A stretch of 64,000 bases of DNA, taken from assembly GCF_900108945.1 (NCBI RefSeq), contig NZ_FNYE01000004.1, positions 248,001-312,000 on the forward strand, read 5' to 3'. Below are positions 48,803 to 58,962 of the stretch, one piece after another. This stretch comes from Paraburkholderia diazotrophica. GTDB taxonomy: Bacteria; Pseudomonadota; Gammaproteobacteria; Burkholderiales; Burkholderiaceae. The position numbers and the translations under genes are program-made. The notes under the pieces were generated by a model that made no database searches, had not been told where the DNA came from, and saw only the letters and a program-made list of their open reading frames with translations. How positions within the stretch are numbered: position 1 is the first letter of the stretch; each line of letters starts with the position of its first letter.

Positions 48803-48832
48803 AAAAACGCCACGGCATGCCGTGGCGTTTTT
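48803..48832. terminator. Bidirectional terminator between the SIMPL gene and lgt
   Basis: A perfect 30-base palindrome with half-site AAAAACGCCACGGCA, flanked by A and T tracts, so it can end transcription from either convergent gene. Confidence 0.9.
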
Positions 48833-48869
48833 CATGTCCGCCTGAACGGACGCGAACGTGACGCGACGC

Positions 48870-49775
48870 TCAACTCGCGTTGACGGCTTGCGCAGCGTCG
48901 CGACGGTCGCGCCGATACGCCCACAGCAGCATCAGGATGCCGGCGATGATCATCGGCAGCGACAGCCATTGGCCCATCGACAGGCCGAGCGCTAGCAACC
49001 CGAGGAAGTCGTCCGGCTCACGCGCGAACTCGACCGTGAAGCGCGCGAGACCATAGCCGATCAGAAACACCGCCGACGCCGCGCCGACGGGACGCGGCTT
49101 GCGCGTGAAGAACCACAGCACGAGGAACAGCACGACGCCTTCGAGCGCGATCTCATACAGCTGCGACGGATGGCGCGGCAGCATGTGATATTGCGCGAAC
49201 ACATCGGCGAGTTGCCATTGCGTGGCCTGTGCCGGATGCGCGGCGATCCAGCCCGCGTCTTCGTTCGCCGCGCCCGGGAATAGCATCGCCCAAGGCGCAT
49301 CCGGCGACGTCACGCGGCCCCACAACTCGCCGTTGATGAAATTGCCGAGGCGCCCTGCCGCCAGCCCCGTCGGCACCATCGGCGCGACGAAGTCCGTCAC
49401 CTGAAGCCACGTGCGCTTGCGCTGCCACGCGAACAGCACCATCGCGAGCGTCACGCCGAGAAAGCCGCCATGAAACGACATGCCGCCTTCCCAGACCTTG
49501 AAGATGTCGAGGGGATGCGCGAAGTACCAGCTCGCCTTGTAGAACAGCACATAACCGAGACGTCCGCCGAGGATCGTGCCGAGCACGCCGTAGAACAGCA
49601 TGTCGTCGATATCCTTCGGAGTCCAGCCTTGCGCGGCGACATGCGGCAGACGCAGCCGCAGGCGGCCCACGACGATCGCCATGACGAAGGCGACCAGATA
49701 CATCAGGCCGTACCAGCGGACGGCCAGCGGCCCCAGATGGATGGCGATGGGGTCGAAATTCGGGTGGATGTGCAT
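48870..49775 (-). CDS. lgt: Prolipoprotein diacylglyceryl transferase
   Basis: An inner-membrane enzyme of 301 residues that transfers diacylglycerol from phosphatidylglycerol to the lipobox cysteine of prolipoproteins. It has seven hydrophobic segments, the Lgt signature [18 protein letters not shown], and the active-site HGGFLG and RHPSQLYE blocks. It processes lipoproteins such as the OmpA-like and SodC-like products in this window. Confidence 0.96.
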   Translation of the reverse strand: MHIHPNFDPIAIHLGPLAVRWYGLMYLVAFVMAIVVGRLRLRLPHVAAQGWTPKDIDDMLFYGVLGTILGGRLGYVLFYKASWYFAHPLDIFKVWEGGMSFHGGFLGVTLAMVLFAWQRKRTWLQVTDFVAPMVPTGLAAGRLGNFINGELWGRVTSPDAPWAMLFPGAANEDAGWIAAHPAQATQWQLADVFAQYHMLPRHPSQLYEIALEGVVLFLVLWFFTRKPRPVGAASAVFLIGYGLARFTVEFAREPDDFLGLLALGLSMGQWLSLPMIIAGILMLLWAYRRDRRDAAQAVNAS

Positions 49776-49888
49776 CGTATCGTTATAGGGGTTCGTCGTT
49801 ATTCAAGCGCATTGGACGCGCGCGGGGATAAAGGGTTCGCAGCAGCTTCGCCGTGCTCTCCGGCGAGCGCATCGGCACATGCGAGCCG

Positions 49889-50842
49889 CTAGCCGGCGAG
49901 TACATCGGCATGCGCGCGCACGATGTCGATGAAACCGGCCAGCACGGGGCTCACTTCCGCCGTGCGCCACACGAGCCCCGTGACGACGGCAGGCACCGAT
50001 TCGCGCAGCGGACGATACACCACGCCCGTGCGCCGCAGGTTACGCAACGATTGCGGCACCAGTGCGACGCCCATCCCCGCCGACACGAGGCTTACGATCG
50101 TCTGCATCTGGATCGCTTCCTGGCCGATGCGCGGCGTGAGACCGGCCGCGCCGTAGCAATCCATAATGATGTCATAAAAGCCTGGCGCAAGACGCCTTGG
50201 GAAAACGACGAGTGGCGCGTCGCCGGCTTGCGCGAGGCTCAAGGGCCTGTCGCGCCATTCAGCGGCACTTTGCGCATCGCCTTCGATGCGCGCCGCCATC
50301 TCCGTCGACATCGCGATCACCAGCGGCTCGCGCGCAAGCGGCAACCACGACAGTTGCGCCGCGTAGCGAGGCGGGAGCGGCCCGATCACGAGACCCGCGT
50401 CGATGCGCGCCGCCACCAGTTCATCGATCTGCACGTCGCTCGTCGCTTCGAGCAGTTCGAGCCGCACGCGCGGATGCCGCGCGCCGAACTCGCGCAACAG
50501 CGGCGGCAAGAGCCCGTAGTCGGCCGTCGACACGAACGCCAGCGACAGCACGCCCGCCTCGCCGCGCGCGAGACTCTGCGCGAGCGGCCGCAGCCCTTCG
50601 GCGGCCGCAAGGAGGCGCCTCACCTCGGGCAGCAGATCTGCGCCGACGGGCGTCAGCTCGACGGAGCGCTTCGTGCGCGCGAACAGCTCGACGCCCAGCG
50701 TGTCTTCGAGCGCGCGGATGGCCTGCGACAGCGGCGGCTGTGTCATCGACAGCCGCGCCGCCGCGCGCCCGAAGTGCTTTTCTTCGGCGACGGTCACGAA
50801 ATAGCGCAACTGGCGGAGATCGGGAATCGCGGGCAGGCTCAT
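49889..50842 (-). CDS. LysR-family transcriptional regulator divergent from ilvD
   Basis: A 317-residue LTTR with the N-terminal helix-turn-helix (LRQLRYFVTVAEEKHFGRAAARLSMTQPPLSQAIRALEDTLGVELFARTKR) followed by a periplasmic-binding-like effector domain. It diverges from ilvD across a 176-base region with a T-N11-A dyad, so regulation of ilvD and of itself is likely but inferred. The effector is unknown. Confidence 0.9.
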   Translation of the reverse strand: MSLPAIPDLRQLRYFVTVAEEKHFGRAAARLSMTQPPLSQAIRALEDTLGVELFARTKRSVELTPVGADLLPEVRRLLAAAEGLRPLAQSLARGEAGVLSLAFVSTADYGLLPPLLREFGARHPRVRLELLEATSDVQIDELVAARIDAGLVIGPLPPRYAAQLSWLPLAREPLVIAMSTEMAARIEGDAQSAAEWRDRPLSLAQAGDAPLVVFPRRLAPGFYDIIMDCYGAAGLTPRIGQEAIQMQTIVSLVSAGMGVALVPQSLRNLRRTGVVYRPLRESVPAVVTGLVWRTAEVSPVLAGFIDIVRAHADVLAG

Positions 50843-50893
50843 CGATACATTTTACGACCTAATCGGCGCTGAATAATATATTGGACATTCGTT

Positions 50894-50906
50894 TGCAGAA
50901 ACTGCA
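50894..50906. promoter_or_regulatory. Candidate LysR-type operator (T-N11-A dyad)
   Basis: TGCAGAAACTGCA is a perfect dyad with the T-N11-A form recognised by LysR-type regulators. It lies between the divergent regulator and ilvD, close to the AT-rich patch (50870-50880) that may serve as the regulator's -10 box. Confidence 0.5.
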
Positions 50907-51018
50907 TTCTTGCGCGACGCGCCCGAACTAGACTTAAGAACCCGCGCCAGCCCGCCCGCCATTGGGCCGCGAGCAAGCCAACGGGCGCACGGATCAAAAC
51001 AACTGGATGGAGCTCCCC

Positions 51019-52692
51019 ATGCCGTACAACCGTCGTTCGAAGAACATCACGCAAGGCGTCGCGCGTTCGCCGAACCGTTCGATGTATTACGCACTCGGCT
51101 ATCAGAAAGATGACTTCGACAAGCCGATGATCGGCGTCGCCAACGGCCACTCGACGATCACGCCGTGCAACGCCGGCCTGCAACGCCTCACGGACGCCGC
51201 CGTCGAAGCCGTCAGGCGCTCCGACGCGAACCCGCAGACCTTCGGTACGCCGACCATTTCGGACGGCATGTCGATGGGCACGGAAGGCATGAAGTACTCG
51301 CTCGTGTCGCGGGAAGTGATCGCCGACTGTATCGAGACCTGCGTGCAGGGTCAGTGGATGGATGGCGTCGTCGTGATCGGCGGCTGCGACAAGAACATGC
51401 CGGGCGGCATGATCGGCCTCGCGCGCATGAACGTCCCCGGCATCTACGTGTATGGCGGGACGATCAAGCCGGGCAACTGGAAGGGCACCGATCTGACCAT
51501 TGTGTCGTCGTTCGAGGCCGTCGGCGAATTCACGGCGGGCCGCATGTCGCAGGAAGATTTCGAAGGGGTCGAAAAGAACGCATGCCCGACCACGGGCTCG
51601 TGCGGCGGCATGTACACGGCGAACACGATGAGCTCGTCGTTCGAGGCGCTCGGCATGTCGCTGATGTACTCGTCGACGATGGCGAACCCGGATCAGGAGA
51701 AAGTGGATTCGGCGGCCGAATCGGCGCGAGTGCTGGTCGACGCCGTCAAGAAGGACCTCAAGCCGCGCGACATCATCACGAAGAAGTCGATCGAAAACGC
51801 CGTCGCGCTGATCATGGCGACGGGCGGCTCGACCAACGCCGTGCTGCACTATCTCGCGATCGCGCACGCTGCGGAAGTCGAGTGGACGATCGAGGACTTC
51901 GAGCGCATGCGCAAGAAAGTGCCCGTGATCTGCGACCTGAAGCCGTCGGGCAAGTACGTCGCGACCGATCTGCACAAGGCAGGCGGCATCCCGCAAGTGC
52001 TGAAGCTCCTGCTCGACGCGGGCCTCCTGCACGGCGACTGCATGACGATCACGGGCAAGACGATCGCAGAAGAACTGAAGGACGTGCCGGCCAAGCCGCG
52101 CGCGGATCAGAACGTGATCTATCCGATCGACAAGGCGCTCTACAGCGAAGGCCACCTCGCGATCCTGAAGGGCAACCTCGCGGAAGACGGCGCCGTCGCG
52201 AAGATCACCGGCCTGAAGAACCCCGTCATCACGGGCCCGGCGCGCGTGTTCGACGACGAGCAGAGCGCGATGGAAGCGATCCTCGCCGACAAGATCAAGG
52301 CCGGCGATGTCGTCGTGCTGCGCTACCTCGGCCCGCAAGGCGGTCCGGGCATGCCGGAAATGCTCGCGCCGACTTCGGCGATCATCGGCAAGGGGCTCGG
52401 CGAATCCGTCGGCCTCATCACTGACGGCCGCTTCTCGGGCGGCACGTGGGGCATGGTCGTCGGTCACGTCGCGCCGGAAGCGTTTGTCGGCGGCACGATC
52501 GCGCTCGTGCAGGAAGGCGACTCGATCACGATCGACGCGCACAAGCTGCTGCTGCAACTGAACGTCGACGACGCGGAACTCGCCCGCCGCCGCGCAGCAT
52601 GGAAGCAGCCGGCACCGCGCTACACGCGTGGCGTGCTGGCCAAGTTCGCGGCGCTCGCGAAGCCGGCGAACAAGGGCGCCGTCACGGGCTGA
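51019..52692 (+). CDS. ilvD: Dihydroxy-acid dehydratase
   Basis: It dehydrates 2,3-dihydroxy-isovalerate and its methylvalerate homologue in branched-chain amino-acid synthesis. Fe-S ligands are in [16 protein letters not shown] and [36 protein letters not shown] is near the C terminus. At 557 residues it belongs to the shorter, [2Fe-2S]-type group rather than the 616-residue E. coli type. The ATG at 51019 has GGAG six bases upstream; ATG 51007 is an alternative. Confidence 0.95.
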   Translation: MPYNRRSKNITQGVARSPNRSMYYALGYQKDDFDKPMIGVANGHSTITPCNAGLQRLTDAAVEAVRRSDANPQTFGTPTISDGMSMGTEGMKYSLVSREVIADCIETCVQGQWMDGVVVIGGCDKNMPGGMIGLARMNVPGIYVYGGTIKPGNWKGTDLTIVSSFEAVGEFTAGRMSQEDFEGVEKNACPTTGSCGGMYTANTMSSSFEALGMSLMYSSTMANPDQEKVDSAAESARVLVDAVKKDLKPRDIITKKSIENAVALIMATGGSTNAVLHYLAIAHAAEVEWTIEDFERMRKKVPVICDLKPSGKYVATDLHKAGGIPQVLKLLLDAGLLHGDCMTITGKTIAEELKDVPAKPRADQNVIYPIDKALYSEGHLAILKGNLAEDGAVAKITGLKNPVITGPARVFDDEQSAMEAILADKIKAGDVVVLRYLGPQGGPGMPEMLAPTSAIIGKGLGESVGLITDGRFSGGTWGMVVGHVAPEAFVGGTIALVQEGDSITIDAHKLLLQLNVDDAELARRRAAWKQPAPRYTRGVLAKFAALAKPANKGAVTG

Positions 52693-52909
52693 GGCGCGAA
52701 CGCCGATCGCGTCACTGGACGCCACTGACGCGACGCCACAGACGCCGCAAGCGCTGCCTTCGCTGACGCAACGCAGCAACGCGAGATCGCAGCGAACGAA
52801 TGCAGCGCGAGGCTTCGACGAACGAAGGGGCACACGGATCGCCGTGTGCCCCTTTGCTTTTATAATGCGTCCACCACAGGCCGGGCCCAGGTCGCCGGCG
52901 GAGACCATA

Positions 52910-53236
52910 ATGAAATCGAAGTCGTATGCGGCAGTCTTGCTGGCAGGCGCTTTGACGCTCGCCGGCGCGGCGCGCGCGGAATCGGCCCCAGGCCTCGCGC
53001 TCGCACAGAAGGAGAACTGCATGAGCTGCCATTCGGTGACGCGGCAGTTCATGGGACCGGCGCTGCACGATGTCGCCGCCCGGTACGCATCGCGCAGCGA
53101 TGCCTCGCATTACCTCGCGCGCAAGATCATCGAAGGCAGCGCGGGTGTCTGGGGCACTGTGCCGATGCCCGCGAACACGCAGGTCACGCCCGACGAAGCA
53201 GCGTCGCTCGCAAGCTGGATCATGACGCTCAAATAA
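52910..53236 (+). CDS. Small periplasmic class I cytochrome c
   Basis: A 108-residue protein with a signal peptide (ending ARAES) and a single haem-binding CMSCH, with a methionine ligand in GTVPMPAN and a final helix DEAASLASWIMTLK. It matches the cytochrome c-551/c5-like monohaem group and would carry electrons in the periplasm. A GGAG site precedes the ATG. Partner is unknown. Confidence 0.9.
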   Translation: MKSKSYAAVLLAGALTLAGAARAESAPGLALAQKENCMSCHSVTRQFMGPALHDVAARYASRSDASHYLARKIIEGSAGVWGTVPMPANTQVTPDEAASLASWIMTLK

Positions 53237-53312
53237 CGCCAGCGCCGGGTACGGGCTTGCGGATCGCGCCCCGGCGCGTTGAAGGCGCGCGACGTAAAAC
53301 GTCAAATGGCGC

Positions 53313-54062
53313 TTACTTGCCGTCCGCGCTGTTGCCGAGTTCTTCGCGGATCGCTTCGCGCACCCACCTCAGCATTTCCGTTTCGAGTGCGAGCGCGACT
53401 TCGCGCGTGATCTGGTTGACGAGCCACGTCGTGTGATCCTGAAACGCGTCGCGGCAGCGCGCCTCGATCAGGTTGCGCCCCTCGCCTTTCAGATAGGTCG
53501 CGAAGCGTGCGCGCAAGCGTTCGGCCAGCACGTCCGCATCATATTCGGGCGCGTCGGCGGGTGTAGGGATGTGCCCGGTCGGCGCCGGCGTTGCGCTGGG
53601 GCCAGGCGGCGCGACATAGCGTTCAGCCGCCGATCCCGATGTGAACTCCGCTTCGCCCGGCACGAACTGCGCGGGCTCGCGCGCGGGCACAAGCGCTTCT
53701 TCATGCGCGGCTTGCGGCGCATGCGCGTCCATTCCTTCGAGTTCGGGATGCATGGCTGGCTCGTCCGGCAGATCATCAAGCGCAGGCTCATACACCGAAT
53801 CGAGCACGGGCACATCGTCTTCTTGCGTGGACGGCTCGCGAGGCGCTTCATGCGCCGCTTCATGCACCCCCTCATGTCCCTCTTCATGCGCTTCGTGATG
53901 ATCCTCGTCATGCGCCGCTTCATGCCGCTGCGCATGCGAAGTATCGTGGCCATGCCCATGCCGCTTCGAACGCTTCGTCTTCGCATGGGGATCGTGGCCC
54001 GTGACCATCACATCGGTCAGAACGGGAATGTCTTGATCGGAAGAGTCAGAAGATTGGGACAC
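53313..54062 (-). CDS. DUF2486 family protein with His-rich segment
   Basis: A 249-residue protein. The N-terminal half is low-complexity and strongly His/Glu/Ala-rich (about residues 35-75, with repeated HEA and HEE units). The C-terminal 70 residues (YDADVLAERLRARFATYLKGEG to WVREAIREEL) are predicted helical and conserved as DUF2486, known from Burkholderiaceae and of unknown function. There is no signal or membrane segment. It is the third gene after pepA and holC, in the place where valS is often found. Confidence 0.82.
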   Translation of the reverse strand: MSQSSDSSDQDIPVLTDVMVTGHDPHAKTKRSKRHGHGHDTSHAQRHEAAHDEDHHEAHEEGHEGVHEAAHEAPREPSTQEDDVPVLDSVYEPALDDLPDEPAMHPELEGMDAHAPQAAHEEALVPAREPAQFVPGEAEFTSGSAAERYVAPPGPSATPAPTGHIPTPADAPEYDADVLAERLRARFATYLKGEGRNLIEARCRDAFQDHTTWLVNQITREVALALETEMLRWVREAIREELGNSADGK

Positions 54063-54140
54063 GAAAGCCTCCCTTTAAAGATCGGACGATGCGGTTCCGC
54101 GCGAATCGGACAAGACCGCGCATCGAGCGGACATGAACCG

Positions 54141-54557
54141 TCAGGCGCCCTGCTTGTAGTTGTTTAGAGCATAGCCGCGATCGCGATAGAAGCGGTAGCG
54201 CTCCCGGCCCGCGGCCAGTTCGTCGGGCTCGTTGCCGACGATTTCCAGCAGGCGTTCGAAGCGCGCGAACTGCGGCGGCACTGTCGCGCTCAGATTCAAC
54301 AGTATCTGATGATGGGGCACGTCGTCGAGCGACGACGTGAGCACGACGGGCGTTTGCGCCGCGAGCGGACTCGCCGCCATGCAGTGCGGCACGAAGTCGA
54401 GCGCAGAGAAGGTCCAGAGCTGCTCGTCGAATGCGCGCAGCCGTGGCGGCTCGGCCAGCACGATGAGCGGCTGGCCGGCCTGATACGCCTTGCGCACGAG
54501 ACGGCACGCATAGAGCAGCGAATCGCCGACGTTCGAATGAAAGTCGATGCGGGTCAT
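54141..54557 (-). CDS. holC: DNA polymerase III chi subunit
   Basis: A 138-residue protein beginning MTRIDFHSNVGDSLLYACRLVRKAY, with VLAEPPRLRAFDEQLWTFSALDFVPH and an end at GYALNNYK, typical of HolC. It links the clamp loader with SSB at the replication fork. It follows pepA by 46 bases, the widespread pepA-holC order. Confidence 0.94.
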   Translation of the reverse strand: MTRIDFHSNVGDSLLYACRLVRKAYQAGQPLIVLAEPPRLRAFDEQLWTFSALDFVPHCMAASPLAAQTPVVLTSSLDDVPHHQILLNLSATVPPQFARFERLLEIVGNEPDELAAGRERYRFYRDRGYALNNYKQGA

Positions 54558-54603
54558 CGGCGAGCCTGCTTCACTGCTTGGTGCGTGCGGGAACTGCGAT
54601 GCA

Positions 54604-56115
54604 TCATTGTGCTGCGCGATCGATCAGGAACTGCGACAGCAACGGCACGGGACGGCCCGTTGCGCCCTTCGCCGCGCCGCTCTTCCATGCGGTGCCCGCG
54701 ATGTCGAGGTGAGCCCACGGATACGCGTCCGTGAAGCGCGACAGAAAGCACGCCGCCGTCACGCTGCCCGCCGGACGTCCGCCGATGTTGGCGATATCCG
54801 CGAAATTCGACTTGAGCTGTTCCTGATACTCGTCGTCTAGGGGCAGACGCCATGCCGGGTCGCCCGCTTCCTTCGACGCGTCGAGCAGTTCGCCCGCCAG
54901 CACGTCGTCCTTCGAGAAGAGGCCGCTGTTGTGATGGCCGAGCGCGATGATGCACGCGCCCGTCAGCGTCGCGATGTCGATCACGGCGGCGGGCTTGAAA
55001 CGCTCCGCGTAGGTGAGCGCGTCGCACAGAATGAGACGCCCTTCCGCGTCCGTGTTCAGCACTTCGATCGTCAGCCCCTTCATGCTGGTGACGATGTCGC
55101 CCGGCTTCGTCGCGTTGCCTGCGGGCATGTTCTCGCAGGTCGGAATGATGCCGACGACGTTCAGCTTCAGGCCCATTTCGGCGACGGCGCGCATCGTGCC
55201 GAGCACCGAGCCCGCGCCGCACATGTCGTATTTCATCTCGTCCATGCTGTCGCCAGGTTTCAGCGAGATGCCGCCCGTGTCGAACGTGATGCCCTTGCCG
55301 ACCAGCACCACGGGCGCAGCCTTCGCCGAACCGCCCTGATGCTGGAGCACGATGAATTGCGGCGGCTCGATGGAGCCTTTCGTGACCGAGAGGAACGAGC
55401 CCATCTTCAACGCTTCGAGCTGCTTCTGGCCGAGCACCTCGACCTTCAGCTTCCAGTCTTTCGCGAGCTTCTTCGCGGTGTTCGCCAGATAGCTGGGCGT
55501 GCAGACGTTGCCCGGCAGGTTGCCGAGATCCTTCGTCAGGTCCATGCCGTTCGCGAGCGCGACGCCCTGCTTCGAGGCGACCTTCGCGAGCTTTTCATCG
55601 GCGGCGTCGACGCTGAACACGATGCGCTTCAACGCGCGCGCGCCGTTGTCCGGCTTGCTCTTCATCTGCGTGAACTTGTACGTCAGTTCGCGCAGCGCGA
55701 GGATCGCGGCGCGCACCGCCCAATCCGTCGAGCGCTCCTTGACGGGCGCCTGCGCCAGCGTGAACGTGACCTGCGCGACCTTCGTGCCGAGGATTGCGCG
55801 CCATGCCGCGCGCACGGCGTCGCCGTAGGCTTTCTGCGTGAAGGCATCCTGCTTGCCGAGGCCGACCAGCAGCACGCGCGACGCGCCGATGCCCTGCACT
55901 TCATGCAGGAACACCGTGCTGCCGATCTTGCCGTCCATGTCGCCGGCCTTGACGATGCGCGTGAGCAGCCCCTTGGTGGCCGCGTCGATTTCCAGCGCTG
56001 CGCCCGACAGCGTCTGCGACTCGAACACGCCAATCACGATGCAATCCGATTTCCCGGTAAGGAACCCGTTGGTCGAGCCTTTGCTCCAATCACAGGCTTT
56101 TATGCTAAAGTCCAT
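54604..56115 (-). CDS. pepA: Cytosol aminopeptidase (leucyl aminopeptidase)
   Basis: A 503-residue M17 metallopeptidase. Metal ligands and catalytic residues lie in [16 protein letters not shown] and in the signature [14 protein letters not shown], where the arginine is catalytic. It removes N-terminal residues from peptides; some homologues also bind DNA. The start at 56115 gives [10 protein letters not shown]. It diverges from lptF, the standard arrangement. Confidence 0.96.
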   Translation of the reverse strand: MDFSIKACDWSKGSTNGFLTGKSDCIVIGVFESQTLSGAALEIDAATKGLLTRIVKAGDMDGKIGSTVFLHEVQGIGASRVLLVGLGKQDAFTQKAYGDAVRAAWRAILGTKVAQVTFTLAQAPVKERSTDWAVRAAILALRELTYKFTQMKSKPDNGARALKRIVFSVDAADEKLAKVASKQGVALANGMDLTKDLGNLPGNVCTPSYLANTAKKLAKDWKLKVEVLGQKQLEALKMGSFLSVTKGSIEPPQFIVLQHQGGSAKAAPVVLVGKGITFDTGGISLKPGDSMDEMKYDMCGAGSVLGTMRAVAEMGLKLNVVGIIPTCENMPAGNATKPGDIVTSMKGLTIEVLNTDAEGRLILCDALTYAERFKPAAVIDIATLTGACIIALGHHNSGLFSKDDVLAGELLDASKEAGDPAWRLPLDDEYQEQLKSNFADIANIGGRPAGSVTAACFLSRFTDAYPWAHLDIAGTAWKSGAAKGATGRPVPLLSQFLIDRAAQ

Positions 56116-56252
56116 CGCGCTTGTCCTCGGATAAAATCTGGGCTTAGGATGAAAGCCGCAATTATCCGCTATTTTTCCCGCGGCGGCTGCACGGAAGGCG
56201 TGATGGGGCCCAACCCCGCCGTCCACCGGGGCGCGCCCTCTCCTCATCAACC

Positions 56253-57365
56253 ATGATTTTTGAACGCTCCCTCCAGCGCGAACTGGCGTACACGGCTGGC
56301 GCCGTGTTCATGGTCCTGCTCACGCTGGTTCTGACGACGATGATGATCCGCATCGTCGGCTTCGCGGCATCGGGTGAAATCGATCCGCGCGACGTGCTCG
56401 TACTGATCGGCCTCACGGTCATCGGCTATCTCGCGATCATGCTGGTCGCGACGCTGTTCGTGTCGATCCTGTTCGTGCTCACGCGCTGGTACAAGGATTC
56501 CGAAATGGTCGTGTGGCTCGCGTCAGGCGTGAGTCTCACGCGCTTCATCAAGCCGGTCGGGCTGTTCGCGACGCCCATCATCCTTCTGATCGCGTTCTTC
56601 GTGTTCGTCGGCTGGCCGTGGTCGAACCAGCAGAACAAGCTGATTCGCGCGCGCTTCCAGCAGCGCGACGAAGTATCGCTGCTCGCGCCTGGCCAGTTCC
56701 GCGAATCGGCCACGAGCCATCGCGTGTTCTTCATCGAGAAGATGTCGCCCGACCAGGGCCACGTCGAAAACGTGTTCGTCACGAGCACGGAGAACGGCAA
56801 GGTGAACGTGGTCGTATCGAAGAACGGCCACACGGAAACGCACAAGAACGGCGACCGCTTCGTCGTGCTCGAAAACGGCCGCCGCTATGACGGCGAGCCG
56901 GGTCATCCGGATTTCCGCATCATGGAGTTCGAGCGTTATGGCGTGAAGATCCAGAGCCAGCCCGTCGTCAATACGCCGACCACGACGGGCACGCCGACAC
57001 TTGATCTGTTCCGCGACCCGACGCGCCAGAATCTCGCCGAATTCGCGTGGCGCGCGGGCTTGCCGCTGATCGCGATCAACCTGATGCTGCTCGCCATTCC
57101 GCTTGCACACCAGAATCCGCGCCGCAGCCGCACGATCAACCTTGTGATGGCCGTGCTGATCTATCTGACGTATTCGAATCTGCTGAACGTCGTGCAGTCG
57201 TGGATCGAGCAGGGCAAGATGTCGTTCGGCGTGGGGCTCGTGGGGCTGCATATCGTGGTGGCGCTGGTCGTCGCGTTCATCTTCTGGCTGCGGGTGCGCA
57301 ACCGGCCGTTGTTCACGCGAGCGATGTTCAGCCGGGTTGCAAACACACCGGCGCAGGGAGCGTGA
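56253..57365 (+). CDS. lptF: LPS export ABC transporter permease LptF
   Basis: A 370-residue inner-membrane protein with six transmembrane segments and a large periplasmic beta-jellyroll between segments 3 and 4. It begins [19 protein letters not shown] and ends in the YjgP/YjgQ fold. With LptG and LptB it extracts LPS from the inner membrane. lptG follows after three bases. Confidence 0.95.
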   Translation: MIFERSLQRELAYTAGAVFMVLLTLVLTTMMIRIVGFAASGEIDPRDVLVLIGLTVIGYLAIMLVATLFVSILFVLTRWYKDSEMVVWLASGVSLTRFIKPVGLFATPIILLIAFFVFVGWPWSNQQNKLIRARFQQRDEVSLLAPGQFRESATSHRVFFIEKMSPDQGHVENVFVTSTENGKVNVVVSKNGHTETHKNGDRFVVLENGRRYDGEPGHPDFRIMEFERYGVKIQSQPVVNTPTTTGTPTLDLFRDPTRQNLAEFAWRAGLPLIAINLMLLAIPLAHQNPRRSRTINLVMAVLIYLTYSNLLNVVQSWIEQGKMSFGVGLVGLHIVVALVVAFIFWLRVRNRPLFTRAMFSRVANTPAQGA

Positions 57366-57368
57366 CCG

Positions 57369-58517
57369 ATGCGCATCTATGAAAAGTATTTCGCGCGGCA
57401 GGTCTACCTCACGTTCATCTTCATCCTGTTCGCATTCTCTGGTCTCTTCTTCTTCTTCGACCTGATCAACGAACTGAACTCGGTCGGCCACGGCAACTAC
57501 AAGTTTCAGTACGCGGTGCTGCGCGTCGCGTTGCAGACGCCGTCGCGCTTCTACGAAATCATTCCCGTCGCCGCGCTGATCAGCGCGATCTATGTGTTCG
57601 CGCAGATGGCGGCGAATTCCGAATACACGATTTTCCGCGTGTCCGGTCTCGCGACGAACCAGGCGCTGCGCTCGCTGCTGAAGATCGGCATTCCGCTCGT
57701 GATCCTCACGTACATCATCGGCGAAGTGGTCGGCCCGTACACGGACCAGTTGTCGGAGCGCGTGCGTCTGGAGGCATTGGGCTCGTCGGTGTCGAGCAAT
57801 TTCCAGTCGGGCGTCTGGGTGAAGGACACGCTGACGTCGCGCGCCGACGGCGAGCAGGTGACGCGCTTCGTGAACGTCGGCCAGTTGCAGCCCGATGCGA
57901 CGATCACGAACGTGCGCATCTACGAGTTCGATTCGAAGTTCCGTCTGTCGAACGTGCGCATCGCGAAGTCGGGCAAGTATCAGCCGCCGGGACACTGGGC
58001 GCTGACGGACGTCACGGATACGCAACTGATCGATGTCGCGCCCGACGCGGGCAAGCCCGCCGATGCATTGAACCCCGTCTATCGCGCGAAGCAGGTGACG
58101 CTGCCCGAATACTCGTTGCGCTCGGAACTGACGCCGCAGATTCTGTCGGTGCTGCTGGTCGCACCGGAGCGGATGTCGATGTTCAATCTGTTCCGCTATA
58201 TCCAGCATCTGACCGAGAATCATCAGGACACGCAGCGTTATGAGATCGCGTTGTGGCGCAAGCTGCTGTATCCGTTCGCTGTGTTCGTGATGCTCGTGCT
58301 GTCGTTGCCGTTCGCCTACTTGCACACGCGAGCAGGCGTCGTGGGCATGAAGGTGTTCGGTGGGATCATGCTGGGGATGAGCTTTCAGCTCTTCAACACG
58401 CTCTTCTCGCACATCGGTAATCTGAACACCTGGCCGGCGCCTTTGACGGCCGCGACGCCGGCGTTGTTGTATCTCGTGCTTGGGCTCGTGGGGCTCAAGT
58501 GGGTCGACCGGCACTAG
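57369..58517 (+). CDS. lptG: LPS export ABC transporter permease LptG
   Basis: A 382-residue partner of LptF with the same six-helix plus periplasmic-domain layout, opening MRIYEKYFARQVYLTFIFILFAFSGLFFFFDLINEL and containing FEIIPVAALI-like and LPFAYLHTRAGVVGMKVFGGIMLG blocks. It starts three bases after lptF. The cbiX gene follows 23 bases later on the same strand and may be read from the same transcript. Confidence 0.95.
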   Translation: MRIYEKYFARQVYLTFIFILFAFSGLFFFFDLINELNSVGHGNYKFQYAVLRVALQTPSRFYEIIPVAALISAIYVFAQMAANSEYTIFRVSGLATNQALRSLLKIGIPLVILTYIIGEVVGPYTDQLSERVRLEALGSSVSSNFQSGVWVKDTLTSRADGEQVTRFVNVGQLQPDATITNVRIYEFDSKFRLSNVRIAKSGKYQPPGHWALTDVTDTQLIDVAPDAGKPADALNPVYRAKQVTLPEYSLRSELTPQILSVLLVAPERMSMFNLFRYIQHLTENHQDTQRYEIALWRKLLYPFAVFVMLVLSLPFAYLHTRAGVVGMKVFGGIMLGMSFQLFNTLFSHIGNLNTWPAPLTAATPALLYLVLGLVGLKWVDRH

Positions 58518-58540
58518 CTGCCTTTTACGGACGCCCGGCT

Positions 58541-58921
58541 ATGGGATCGCATGGCATTGTGCTGTTTGCGCATGGCGCGAGAGATGCCCGCTGGGCCGAG
58601 CCGTTCGAGCGTCTTGCCACCCGCTTGCGCGAGTTGCGCGGCGCCGATGCAGGGCCCGTTTCGCTCGCGTTTCTCGAATTGATGACGCCCGATCTGCCGT
58701 CCGCTGTCGCCGATCAGGTGTCTGCGGGGGCGTGCGTCGTGACCGTCGTGCCTGTGTTCTTCGGCCAGGGCGGGCATATCCGGCGCGACTTGCCTCTTAT
58801 CCTCGATCAGTGCCGCGCGGCCAATCCGAGTGTCGAGATCCGCTGCTCCGTTGCCGTCGGCGAGGACGCCGATGTGATCGAGGCGATTGCCGGCTATTGC
58901 CTACGGCAGGCTTCTTCCTGA
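58541..58921 (+). CDS. Small CbiX/SirB-type chelatase
   Basis: A 126-residue single-domain chelatase of the small CbiX group. The metal-handling histidines are in LFAHGARDARW (residue 10) and GQGGHIRRDLP (near residue 75), the two positions used in archaeal CbiX-S. It would insert Fe2+ or Co2+ into sirohydrochlorin. With cobA and cysteine genes nearby on the other strand, a ferrochelatase role for siroheme is the likelier reading; cobalt cannot be excluded. Confidence 0.85.
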   Translation: MGSHGIVLFAHGARDARWAEPFERLATRLRELRGADAGPVSLAFLELMTPDLPSAVADQVSAGACVVTVVPVFFGQGGHIRRDLPLILDQCRAANPSVEIRCSVAVGEDADVIEAIAGYCLRQASS

Positions 58922-58962
58922 CCGGCTTTACACGGCTTTACGCCGCGAACAGGAAGCACGCT

